Assembly (NCBI GenBank): GCA_902803625.1
Contig: CADCQV010000179.1
Coordinates: forward strand, 1-11,674
Reading direction: 5' to 3'
DNA from: an uncultured Lachnospiraceae bacterium
Lineage (GTDB): Bacteria; Bacillota; Clostridia; Lachnospirales; Lachnospiraceae
Length of the DNA stretch: 11,674 bases
Made by a program: the position numbers and the translations under genes. How positions within the stretch are numbered: the first letter of the stretch is position 1; each line of letters begins with the position of its first letter. Positions 1 to 5,773 of the stretch are shown piece after piece. Under the pieces are notes generated by a model, which was not told the origin of the DNA, ran no database searches, and saw only the letters and a program-made list of their open reading frames with translations.

Positions 1-184
1 GGAAGAGGCGGATGTGCCTGACGGGAGCAGGGCAGATGACGGAGCTGATAGCCGGGATTCAGCCAAAGGTACGCCTGCACCTGCCGGAGAGGCTGAAGGA
101 GTAGAGACTCCGGAGGTTGTGATAGAAAAGCCGACAGTGGAAATACCCACAGTTGAGATAAAGGTTCCGGGTGTGGATCAATGA
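1..184 (+). CDS. C-terminal tail of an unidentified protein (5' partial)
   Basis: An open frame read from base 2 runs to a TGA at 182-184, giving about 60 residues of a protein whose body lies outside the window. The tail is low in complexity: acidic and Gly/Ala/Asp/Ser-rich in its first half, then a Pro/Val/Glu segment with the short repeat PTVEI-PTVEI and the end KVPGVDQ. It looks disordered, and no domain can be recognised. The stop overlaps the tsaD start as ATGA (181-184), so the two genes are probably translationally coupled in one operon. In many Clostridia the gene before tsaD is rimI or tsaB, but nothing visible here supports either, so no function is assigned. It could also be a C-terminal extension on an otherwise ordinary protein. 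Confidence 0.7.
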   Translation, partial: EEADVPDGSRADDGADSRDSAKGTPAPAGEAEGVETPEVVIEKPTVEIPTVEIKVPGVDQ

Positions 185-1197
185 AGGATGTACTTATACT
201 TGGTATAGAGAGCTCCTGCGATGAAACTGCGGCAGCTGTTGTAAAAAACGGCAGAGAGGTTCTGTCAAATATCATCTCATCCCAGATTGATATTCATACC
301 CTTTACGGCGGGGTTGTCCCCGAGATCGCATCCAGGAAGCATATTGAAAGGATAAACCAGGTGGTATCCGGGGCATTAAAGGAAGCAGGGGTGAGCTCCT
401 CCGGACTTGATGCCGTTGCAGTCACATACGGACCGGGGCTTATCGGGCCGTTACTCACCGGCGTATCCTTTGCCAAAGCTTACGCCTACGCCCTTTCCCT
501 TCCGCTTATAGGGGTCAATCATATAGAAGGGCATATCTGCGCTGTATATATTGAAAATAAAGAGCTGGAGCCGGCCTTTCTCTGCCTGGTTGTTTCCGGC
601 GGGCATACCCACCTTGTAAGAGTCAGGGATTACGGTGAATATGAGCTTATAGGCAGGACCATGGATGATGCTGCGGGGGAAGCCTTTGACAAGATAGCAA
701 GGGTTATCGGCCTTGGATACCCCGGGGGACCGAAGATCGACAAGGCTGCCGGGGAGGGAAATCCTGAGGCGGTGAGCTTTCCCAGGGGGCATGGCTTAAG
801 CGAATATGATTTTTCCTTCAGCGGCCTCAAAAGTGCAGTGTTGAATTATCTGAATTCCTGTGAAATGAAGGGTGAAAAGATAGTTGTAGCGGATGTTGCG
901 GCGTCCTTCCAGAAGGCGGTCGTGGATGTTCTGGTCGCTAATGCCGCCAAGGCTATGGACAATTTCGGGGATAAGCGTTTTGCCATCGCCGGGGGAGTGG
1001 CCTCAAATTCTCTTTTCAGGTCGGAGGTAGAGAAGGAATGCCTTAGCCGCGGAGTGGATTTTTTTGTGCCTTCTCCGGTTTTGTGTACGGATAACGGGGC
1101 TATGATCGCATCTGCGGGCTATTATAAGTATATTAAGGGTGAATTCAGCAGTCTGTCGCTAAACGGAGTGGCGGATCTGGAGCTTTGCCCGGAATGA
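181..1197 (+). CDS. tsaD: tRNA N6-adenosine threonylcarbamoyltransferase TsaD
   Basis: TsaD transfers the threonylcarbamoyl group from threonylcarbamoyl-AMP to A37 of ANN-decoding tRNAs, working in the cytoplasm with TsaB and TsaE. The 338-aa length is normal for the family. Seen in the sequence: the N-terminal ASKHA/Gcp motif GIESSCDETAAA (8-19), the metal-binding NHIEGH motif with His114 and His118, VSGGHTHL (138-145), the nucleotide-site segment AGGVASN (270-276), and the C-terminal metal ligand Asp304 in CTDNGAM. These match the two His and one Asp iron/zinc ligands known for the family. The ATG overlaps the preceding stop codon (ATGA). ispD follows after 22 nt, so both are probably cotranscribed. 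The gene is complete, with nothing missing or odd. Confidence 0.98.
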   Translation: MKDVLILGIESSCDETAAAVVKNGREVLSNIISSQIDIHTLYGGVVPEIASRKHIERINQVVSGALKEAGVSSSGLDAVAVTYGPGLIGPLLTGVSFAKAYAYALSLPLIGVNHIEGHICAVYIENKELEPAFLCLVVSGGHTHLVRVRDYGEYELIGRTMDDAAGEAFDKIARVIGLGYPGGPKIDKAAGEGNPEAVSFPRGHGLSEYDFSFSGLKSAVLNYLNSCEMKGEKIVVADVAASFQKAVVDVLVANAAKAMDNFGDKRFAIAGGVASNSLFRSEVEKECLSRGVDFFVPSPVLCTDNGAMIASAGYYKYIKGEFSSLSLNGVADLELCPE

Positions 1198-1219
1198 CAC
1201 TTTTCAGGAGGAGAGCATA

Positions 1220-1930
1220 ATGAAAACCGATGCTATAGTTCTGGCCGGCGGCAGGGGACTCAGAATGGGCGGGTCTGTTCCAAAGCAGTATATGGAGCTT
1301 TGCGGAAAGCCTATGATCTATTATTCCCTGAAGGCTTTTGAAGAGTCCTTCATTGATAATGTGATTCTTGTGTGCAGTGAGGGAGATGAGGACTACTGCA
1401 GAAGAGAAATAGTGATAAAGTACGGTCTTAATAAGGTTAACAGGATCGTTGCCGGAGGCAGGGAACGCTTTGATTCGGTTTATAACGGGCTCCTCGCTTC
1501 AAACGGCTGTGATTACGTATATATCCATGACGGCGCGAGGCCGCTCGTATCCCAGTATATTCTGGACAGATGCCAGCATTATGTGGAGAAGTACAGGGCT
1601 GCTGTGGCAGCATCACCTGCAAGGGATACCGTGAAGATCGAGGATGGAAACCGTTTCATATCCTCCACACCGGACCGTGATAAGGTGTGGCTTATGGAAA
1701 CTCCTCAGGTATTTGAATACGGTCTGGCGAGATCTGCATACGAAAAGCTGCATGACGGAAGAGAACGCCTGAAGGCTGCCGGGGTAAACATTACAGATGA
1801 CACCATGGTAATCAAGATGTTTGAGGATGTTGATTCCTATCTCGTGGAGGATATTTACTGTAACATAAAAATCACCAGACCCGGGGATCTGGTGATAGCT
1901 GAAGCCCTGTTAAAGTCCGGGGATCATTAA
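1220..1930 (+). CDS. ispD: 2-C-methyl-D-erythritol 4-phosphate cytidylyltransferase IspD
   Basis: IspD joins CTP and MEP to form CDP-methylerythritol, the third step of the non-mevalonate isoprenoid pathway, in the cytoplasm. The 236-aa length fits the family. Seen: the nucleotide-binding loop LAGGRGLRMGG followed by PKQY (8-24; Arg15 and Lys22 match catalytic basic residues), HDGARPLV (103-110), the substrate-site Arg153 before METPQVF (159-165), TDDTMV (192-197), and NIKITRPGDL (215-224) with the conserved Lys217. A strong AGGAGG at 1206-1211 lies 8 nt before the ATG. The stop codon overlaps the stop of the convergent glucanase gene by 2 bp. Its last 60 bases also carry an inverted repeat that probably serves as the neighbour's terminator. 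The pathway assignment is secure. The alternative, a TarI-type ribitol-phosphate cytidylyltransferase, is less likely given the ending NIKITRPGDL and the absence of wall-acid neighbours. Confidence 0.95.
   Translation: MKTDAIVLAGGRGLRMGGSVPKQYMELCGKPMIYYSLKAFEESFIDNVILVCSEGDEDYCRREIVIKYGLNKVNRIVAGGRERFDSVYNGLLASNGCDYVYIHDGARPLVSQYILDRCQHYVEKYRAAVAASPARDTVKIEDGNRFISSTPDRDKVWLMETPQVFEYGLARSAYEKLHDGRERLKAAGVNITDDTMVIKMFEDVDSYLVEDIYCNIKITRPGDLVIAEALLKSGDH
1867..1896 (-). terminator. Rho-independent terminator of the glucanase gene, inside ispD
   Basis: Read on the minus strand, a perfect 9-bp stem (ATCACCAGA at 1896-1888, TCTGGTGAT at 1879-1871) with an 8-nt loop is followed by four more T's (1870-1867), giving a T5 run with the last stem base. 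It lies 31 nt past the glucanase stop codon, the usual place for an intrinsic terminator. It sits wholly within the C-terminal coding part of ispD (codons for the NIKITRPGDL region), so the same bases encode conserved protein and a terminator. On the plus strand there is no T-run after the stem, so it should not stop ispD transcription. Function is inferred from shape. Confidence 0.6.
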
Positions 1931-2928
1931 GATACGATCCCGAAGTCCTTTTCCTTGTAGTTCCACTGTGCGTGGCCGATCTTATGCTTGTCAAAGGCCC
2001 GTTCTATGTCTGCAAGCCACCTTCTGCAGTCTTCCCTGTCGGCAAGATCTATGACTCCGAATTCACCGCAGTACAGCGGGACATTGTCCTTCTCTGATTT
2101 CTCAAGAGCCGGGGTAAATATGTCTTCAAAGAAATCCTCCCCGATTTCCCTGATCCCGTCTATAAATATGGCACCGCCAAGATCAACGGGAAGCTCCAGG
2201 ACCGCCTTTCTGTATTCCTCCAGTGTTTTCGGATAGCCTATGCGGAAATCGGCGGGCATACCCTCCATCCAGTATGCACCCTGATGGGTAAAGATCATAG
2301 GCTCATAGCAATGGAAATTGTAGACTGTTCTGTCATCATATGGAATATCAAGCAGGGGTACGCTTAAAACATTGTTGTAGCAGACTCCCCCGGCCACAAT
2401 ATAGCTTTTTGGAGATATACTCCTTATTACCTCAATATATCTGCCCAGAAGGTCGTTCCACGCATCGGCAACCTCTTTAAGCACAACCTCATTCAGGGGT
2501 TCAAAGGCCACAGTGTCGGGATATTCCGCAAAGTCGGAGGCGATCCTTTTCCAAAGCTCCAGGAATCTTTCCTGCAGAGCCTTGTCATAGAAGAACTTCT
2601 TCCTGTCCATATCCTTTTTCAACGGATCAAAGGAATAGCCGTAGCACTCGTGAAGGTCGATTATCATATTTAGCCGGTATTTTTCGCACCATTGCCGGCA
2701 GATACGGAGATATCCGAAGCCTTCCGGTCTGACATTTCCGTCCTCATCCTCCAGAACATTGTAATCCACCGGAACCCGGACATGGTCAAAGCCTAAGGAA
2801 CGTATATTCTCTATGTCGGATTCCTTTATGAAGCTTTTGAAATGCTCCTCGTCATATTTGTCAAACTGGGAGATCCAGCCCCCGAGATTGATTCCCTTCT
2901 TAAAACCCTTAAATGTATTCGTAGACAT
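1927..2928 (-). CDS. Intracellular GH5 endoglucanase, CelC-like
   Basis: This is a glycoside hydrolase family 5 enzyme (TIM barrel, retaining) resembling Clostridium thermocellum CelC, expected to cut beta-1,4- or mixed-linkage glucan. Seen: GINLGGWISQ (12-21), FDHVRVPVDY (47-56), DLHE (91-94), the acid/base motif LNE with Glu147, YNFHCYEP (203-210), the nucleophile motif LYCGEFGV with Glu289, and QWNY (321-324). There is no signal peptide, so it probably acts on imported oligosaccharides in the cytoplasm. The start at 2928 (333 aa) was chosen because homologues begin just before FKKGINLGGW and because the frame further upstream would run through a TATAAT box. No Shine-Dalgarno precedes this ATG. 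As I recall CelC, it continues for roughly 20 residues past the point where this protein stops (KDFGIVS), so the C-terminus seems short. The GH5 subfamily 37 assignment is from memory. Confidence 0.88.
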   Translation of the reverse strand: MSTNTFKGFKKGINLGGWISQFDKYDEEHFKSFIKESDIENIRSLGFDHVRVPVDYNVLEDEDGNVRPEGFGYLRICRQWCEKYRLNMIIDLHECYGYSFDPLKKDMDRKKFFYDKALQERFLELWKRIASDFAEYPDTVAFEPLNEVVLKEVADAWNDLLGRYIEVIRSISPKSYIVAGGVCYNNVLSVPLLDIPYDDRTVYNFHCYEPMIFTHQGAYWMEGMPADFRIGYPKTLEEYRKAVLELPVDLGGAIFIDGIREIGEDFFEDIFTPALEKSEKDNVPLYCGEFGVIDLADREDCRRWLADIERAFDKHKIGHAQWNYKEKDFGIVS

Positions 2929-2934
2929 GCTGCT

Positions 2935-2962
2935 ATTATAACAAATCTCCCGGTGATGTAAT
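2935..2962 (-). promoter_or_regulatory. Extended -10 promoter of the glucanase gene, abutting the ATG
   Basis: On the minus strand a perfect TATAAT (2940-2935) is preceded by TGT, giving an extended -10 (TGnTATAAT). A weak -35, ATTACA (2962-2957), lies 16 nt upstream. Only six bases (AGCAGC) separate the -10 from the ATG at 2928. Transcription would therefore begin at or next to the A of the start codon, and the mRNA would be leaderless or nearly so, consistent with the missing Shine-Dalgarno. Confidence 0.6.
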
Positions 2963-3010
2963 GTATAAACTCTGGTACAATCCTGATTTGCAGACACCGC
3001 CGAAAATGTG

Positions 3011-3039
3011 TTGCTTTGTTTTTGAAAATGGTTTATAAT
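3011..3039 (+). promoter_or_regulatory. Promoter of the DUF6110-ATPase operon
   Basis: TTGCTT (3011-3016), a 17-nt spacer and a perfect TATAAT (3034-3039) make a good sigma-A type promoter on the plus strand. The predicted transcription start is near 3046, about 170 nt before the ribosome binding site and start of the small membrane protein gene. It points away from the glucanase promoter on the other strand; the two -10 boxes lie about 95 bp apart. Confidence 0.7.
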
Positions 3040-3045
3040 ACAGAA

Positions 3046-3201
3046 AACAGATTTCAGAAAACCGTGACGGGGTCATCCGTTCACGGTTTTCGGCGTTTAT
3101 TGGGGATTTAATCCGTCTTATCCCGAGTTAAAGTTTTTAAACAGGATAAATGCGAATAAACGTCTGTATCAGTGATCTTGTTTATAGTTTAATGACTAAA
3201 A
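3046..3201 (+). promoter_or_regulatory. Structured 5' leader with terminator-like hairpin
   Basis: The predicted transcript opens with a strong hairpin. An 11-bp perfect outer stem (GAAAACCGTGA at 3057-3067, TCACGGTTTTC at 3081-3091) continues inward with CGG/CCG (3068-3070, 3077-3079) around a one-base bulge. Its right arm ends in TTTT, so a shorter CCGTGA stem plus U-tract is shaped like an early intrinsic terminator. A second, weaker hairpin closes with TATCC (3119-3123) and GGATA (3144-3148). GACGG (3066-3070) could alternatively pair with CCGTC (3113-3117), which would break the first hairpin. I do not recognise a known riboswitch here. The stretch between the two divergent genes (2929-3215) holds only these elements and the two promoters. 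Confidence 0.45.
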
Positions 3202-3215
3202 AAGGAGGAAGAGAT

Positions 3216-3548
3216 ATGTTTTTCTGTGATTTCGGATGGAAGAGGGTTGCCTGCTTTGCAGGAGGAGTACTTTTCGGGACAGCAGGGATAGCCGTTCTGA
3301 AGAGTAAGGATGCCAAGAAGGTCTATACGCATTGTACGGCGGCAGTATTAAGGGGGAGGGATGCAGTTATGAACACCGCGGAAACCCTTAAGGACAACTG
3401 CAGGGATATCTATGAGGATGCCAGCGATATCAATGAAAAAAGATATGCGGAAGAGGACCGGAGAAAGCTTGAGGAAGCGAGAGAGCTGGTAAAGCAGTAT
3501 GAAGAGAAGGTCAGCGCGGGCACAGAAGAACAGCCTGCTGAAGCATAA
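3216..3548 (+). CDS. DUF6110-like small membrane protein, partner of the metal ATPase
   Basis: A 110-aa protein of unknown function. Residues 8-28 (WKRVACFAGGVLFGTAGIAVL) form one glycine-rich hydrophobic helix, followed by KSKDAKKVYTH and then a long charged helix (about 42-100) with strong Glu/Arg/Lys content that could form a coiled coil. The tail is acidic. From memory, the GG.LFGTAGI..L.SKDAKKVYTH pattern is typical of DUF6110, a family often encoded next to heavy-metal P-type ATPases in Firmicutes; that recollection was not checked by a search. The start at 3216 is fixed by AAGGAGG (3202-3208) with 7-nt spacing. An in-frame ATG at 3150 has no such site. The ATPase gene follows after 25 nt, so the two are surely cotranscribed. 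A role as accessory or assembly subunit of the pump is inference. Cys4, Cys13, Cys40 and Cys62 are possible but unproven metal ligands. Confidence 0.75.
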   Translation: MFFCDFGWKRVACFAGGVLFGTAGIAVLKSKDAKKVYTHCTAAVLRGRDAVMNTAETLKDNCRDIYEDASDINEKRYAEEDRRKLEEARELVKQYEEKVSAGTEEQPAEA

Positions 3549-3573
3549 GTAATATCAGGAGTCTTATCTTAAT

Positions 3574-5670
3574 ATGAGATATACAATTGAGCATGAATCC
3601 AGACATTCCATAAGGCTGCATGTTGCTCTGCCAAGGATTACGGAGGCGGAGGCAGATACACTTGAGTATTATTTAAAGGACAGATTGTCTGTAAGGGGTG
3701 TTTCTGTAAGTGACCGTACCGGTATGGTATTTATTAAGGACGGAGATATTGCTTCCTGCAGGGAAGCAGTGCTGAATGCACTCCGGGAATTCAGCTTTGA
3801 CGATCCCGAAGCTTTAAGGCTGGTGCCGGAAAACAGCGGAAGGGCTCTTAACCGGAAATACAGGGAAAAGCTCCTTTTTACCTGTATTTCCCGTGCAATG
3901 CAGATCATATTTCTGCCTGACAGGATGCGTTTCGGGTGGTCGGTTATAAAAAGCCTGAAATTTGTCCTGAAGGGAATGAAAAGTATCCTTGGGGGCAGGG
4001 TGGAGGTCAGCGTCCTGGACGCTATTGCCATCGGGGTGTCTCTCTTAAGAGGGGATTATAATACCGCTGGCTCTGTCATGTTCCTTTTGGATGCGGGTGA
4101 GATCCTTGAGGAGTGGACACATAAGAAATCGGTTAACGACCTGGCGGGTGCACTTTCACTTAATGTTGACAGGGTCTGGCTTAAGACTCCTGGCGGTGAG
4201 GTGCTTTCCGATGTAAAATCGGTCCACGCAGGTGATATGATCGTTGTACATACTTCCAATATCATTCCGCTGGACGGAAAGGTGGTATCGGGAGAAATAT
4301 CCGTGAACCAGTCATCCATGACCGGTGAATCGGTCCCTGTTGTGAAGCAGCCCGGAGGATATGTATATGCCGGAACTGTTGTGGAAGAGGGAGAATGTGT
4401 TATAGAGGTAAAGAGTACTGCCGGAAAGGGTAAGTACGACCAGATAGTCAGAATGATAGAGGAATCCGGGAAGCTGAAATCGGAATCGGAACAGAAAGCA
4501 TTCCATCTGGCGGATTCCCTTGTGCCTTACGCACTTTTGGGTACAGCTCTCACATATCTCCTTACCCGCAATGTTTCCAGGGCGATATCCTTTTTGATGG
4601 TTGATTTTTCCTGTGCATTAAAGCTTTCAATGCCGCTTACTGTATTATCCGCCATTAAGGAGGCGGGGCTCCACAATATAAGCGTGAAGGGCGGCAAATT
4701 CCTGGAGGCTGTTTCAAATGCCGGTACGATAGTATTTGATAAGACGGGAACCCTGACAAAGGCCCGGCCCAGAGTCGAGAAGATCGTTACCTTCAACGGC
4801 GCGGATGAAAATGAAATGCTCCGTATAGCAGCCTGCCTCGAGGAGCATTATCCTCATTCCATGGCAAATGCCATTGTTAAGGAGGCGGAGAGAAGAGATC
4901 TCTTTCACGATGAGATGCATAGCCGGATCGAATATGTGGTAGCGCATGGTATAGCAAGCGAAATCGAAGGGGAAAAAGCGATAATCGGAAGCTATCATTT
5001 CGTGTTTGAGGATGAGAAATGCATTGTTTCCGAAGAGGACAGGGCAGGGCTTCAAAGACTGGATGCCGGTTATTCCCATCTGTATCTGGCTATAGACAGG
5101 ATACTGAAGGCCGTGATATGTATTTCTGATCCTTTGAGGAAGGAGGCGGCGGAGGTTATCGACCTTCTTCATGCACTCGGTATCAATAAAATATGCATGA
5201 TGACCGGGGATAATAAGGACACGGCGGAACGAATAGCATCAGAGCTTAATATTGATGAATTTCATGCGGAGGTGCTTCCCGGGGATAAGGCCGGATTCAT
5301 AAAGAGAGAGCATGAGGCAGGCAGGAAAGTGATAATGGTCGGAGACGGGATCAACGACACACCTGCACTTTCAGAGGCTGATGCAGGAATAGCCATAAGT
5401 GACGGCGCTGCCATAGCAAGAGAAATAGCCGATATCACGATCTCTGCCGATGAGCTGTATGAGCTCGTGACCCTGAAAAGGATCTCCGATGCCATGATGA
5501 ACAGGATAAGAGCAAACTACAGGTTTATCATCGGCTTTAACGGGATGCTTATCCTTCTTGGGGTTGGAGGCATTATAAGTCCCGCCTCATCAGCGCTGTT
5601 ACATAATACTTCTACAATTGCCTCGGGCTTGTACAGCCTGACGCCGCTTCTTGAAAGCGACAGATCTTAA
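3574..5670 (+). CDS. Heavy-metal translocating P-type ATPase with non-canonical Ser-Cys membrane motif
   Basis: A 698-aa P1B-like ATPase expected to export a metal cation across the membrane. In order: an N-terminal ferredoxin-like segment (1-75, resembling the HMA_2 type, without CxxC); membrane helices (about 100-178); the actuator loop with TGES (250-253); the membrane pair 310-360; the phosphorylation motif DKTGT (Asp389); the nucleotide-site variant EEHYPHSMANA (423-433) in place of SEHPL; TGDN (544-547); GDGINDTPAL (590-599); and a C-terminal membrane pair including GFN (654-656) and LLHNTST (675-681). The ion-binding motif normally CPC, SPC or TPC reads F345-S346-C347, so the conserved proline is replaced by serine. 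Substrate therefore cannot be assigned by the usual P1B rules. AGGAG at 3557-3561 is 12 nt before the ATG, somewhat far. The DUF6110-like gene lies just upstream. Confidence 0.93.
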   Translation: MRYTIEHESRHSIRLHVALPRITEAEADTLEYYLKDRLSVRGVSVSDRTGMVFIKDGDIASCREAVLNALREFSFDDPEALRLVPENSGRALNRKYREKLLFTCISRAMQIIFLPDRMRFGWSVIKSLKFVLKGMKSILGGRVEVSVLDAIAIGVSLLRGDYNTAGSVMFLLDAGEILEEWTHKKSVNDLAGALSLNVDRVWLKTPGGEVLSDVKSVHAGDMIVVHTSNIIPLDGKVVSGEISVNQSSMTGESVPVVKQPGGYVYAGTVVEEGECVIEVKSTAGKGKYDQIVRMIEESGKLKSESEQKAFHLADSLVPYALLGTALTYLLTRNVSRAISFLMVDFSCALKLSMPLTVLSAIKEAGLHNISVKGGKFLEAVSNAGTIVFDKTGTLTKARPRVEKIVTFNGADENEMLRIAACLEEHYPHSMANAIVKEAERRDLFHDEMHSRIEYVVAHGIASEIEGEKAIIGSYHFVFEDEKCIVSEEDRAGLQRLDAGYSHLYLAIDRILKAVICISDPLRKEAAEVIDLLHALGINKICMMTGDNKDTAERIASELNIDEFHAEVLPGDKAGFIKREHEAGRKVIMVGDGINDTPALSEADAGIAISDGAAIAREIADITISADELYELVTLKRISDAMMNRIRANYRFIIGFNGMLILLGVGGIISPASSALLHNTSTIASGLYSLTPLLESDRS

Positions 5671-5694
5671 CGATACATAAAAACAAAAATACGC

Positions 5695-5723
5695 TTGACA
5701 GATTTAAGCGAACGGTGTATTCT
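5695..5723 (+). promoter_or_regulatory. Promoter of the tetR-ABC exporter operon
   Basis: A perfect -35 TTGACA (5695-5700), a 17-nt spacer and the -10 TATTCT (5718-5723) form a strong promoter 25 nt after the ATPase stop codon. Predicted transcription start is near 5730. The spacer and -10 are overlapped by the left arm of the large inverted repeat at 5707-5752, so a protein bound there would block RNA polymerase. Confidence 0.8.
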
Positions 5724-5752
5724 AACCTGGATGTTAGAGTACACTGTTCGCT
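5707..5752 (+). promoter_or_regulatory. 46-bp inverted repeat: TetR operator and possible terminator
   Basis: Two 20-base arms (5707-5726 and 5733-5752) flank the 6-base centre CTGGAT. The left arm begins AGCGAAC and ends TCTAAC; the right arm begins GTTAGA and ends GTTCGCT. They match at 18 of 20 positions, and both exceptions are G-T pairs, so the RNA form is paired at all 20 positions. Placement over the -10 and start site of the adjacent tetR gene fits an autorepressor operator. The right arm is followed by ATTTTTA (5753-5759), so a read-through transcript from the ATPase operon would form a terminator-like stem plus U-tract. Transcripts starting near 5730 lack the left arm and would escape. 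Confidence 0.75.
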
Positions 5753-5760
5753 ATTTTTAT

Positions 5761-5766
5761 GAGGAG
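5761..5766 (+). promoter_or_regulatory. Ribosome binding site fixing the tetR start
   Basis: GAGGAG lies 7 nt before the ATG at 5774. It falls just after an in-frame ATG at 5759 that has no ribosome binding site of its own, so translation most likely begins at 5774. Confidence 0.75.
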
Positions 5767-5773
5767 CTATTCA

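Noticed and set aside
2929..2997. Longer N-terminus for the glucanase starting at 2997
   Set aside because: The extra 23 residues do not resemble the family and are encoded across a TATAAT box; homologues start close to the ATG at 2928.
3046..3201. Known metal riboswitch (yybP-ykoY or NiCo) in the ATPase leader
   Set aside because: I could not find the conserved core bases of either class; only unassigned hairpins are supported.
3150..3215. Earlier start (3150) for the DUF6110-like protein, or a leader peptide there
   Set aside because: In frame with no stop, but without a properly spaced ribosome binding site, whereas 3216 has AAGGAGG at 7 nt; the family pattern also begins near 3216.
3669..5495. 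Long open frames on the minus strand inside the ATPase gene
   Set aside because: They mirror a strongly conserved plus-strand protein, have no ribosome binding sites or recognisable domains, and come from codon bias.
5759..5773. ATG at 5759 as tetR start
   Set aside because: No ribosome binding site before it; GAGGAG at 5761-5766 clearly serves the ATG at 5774.
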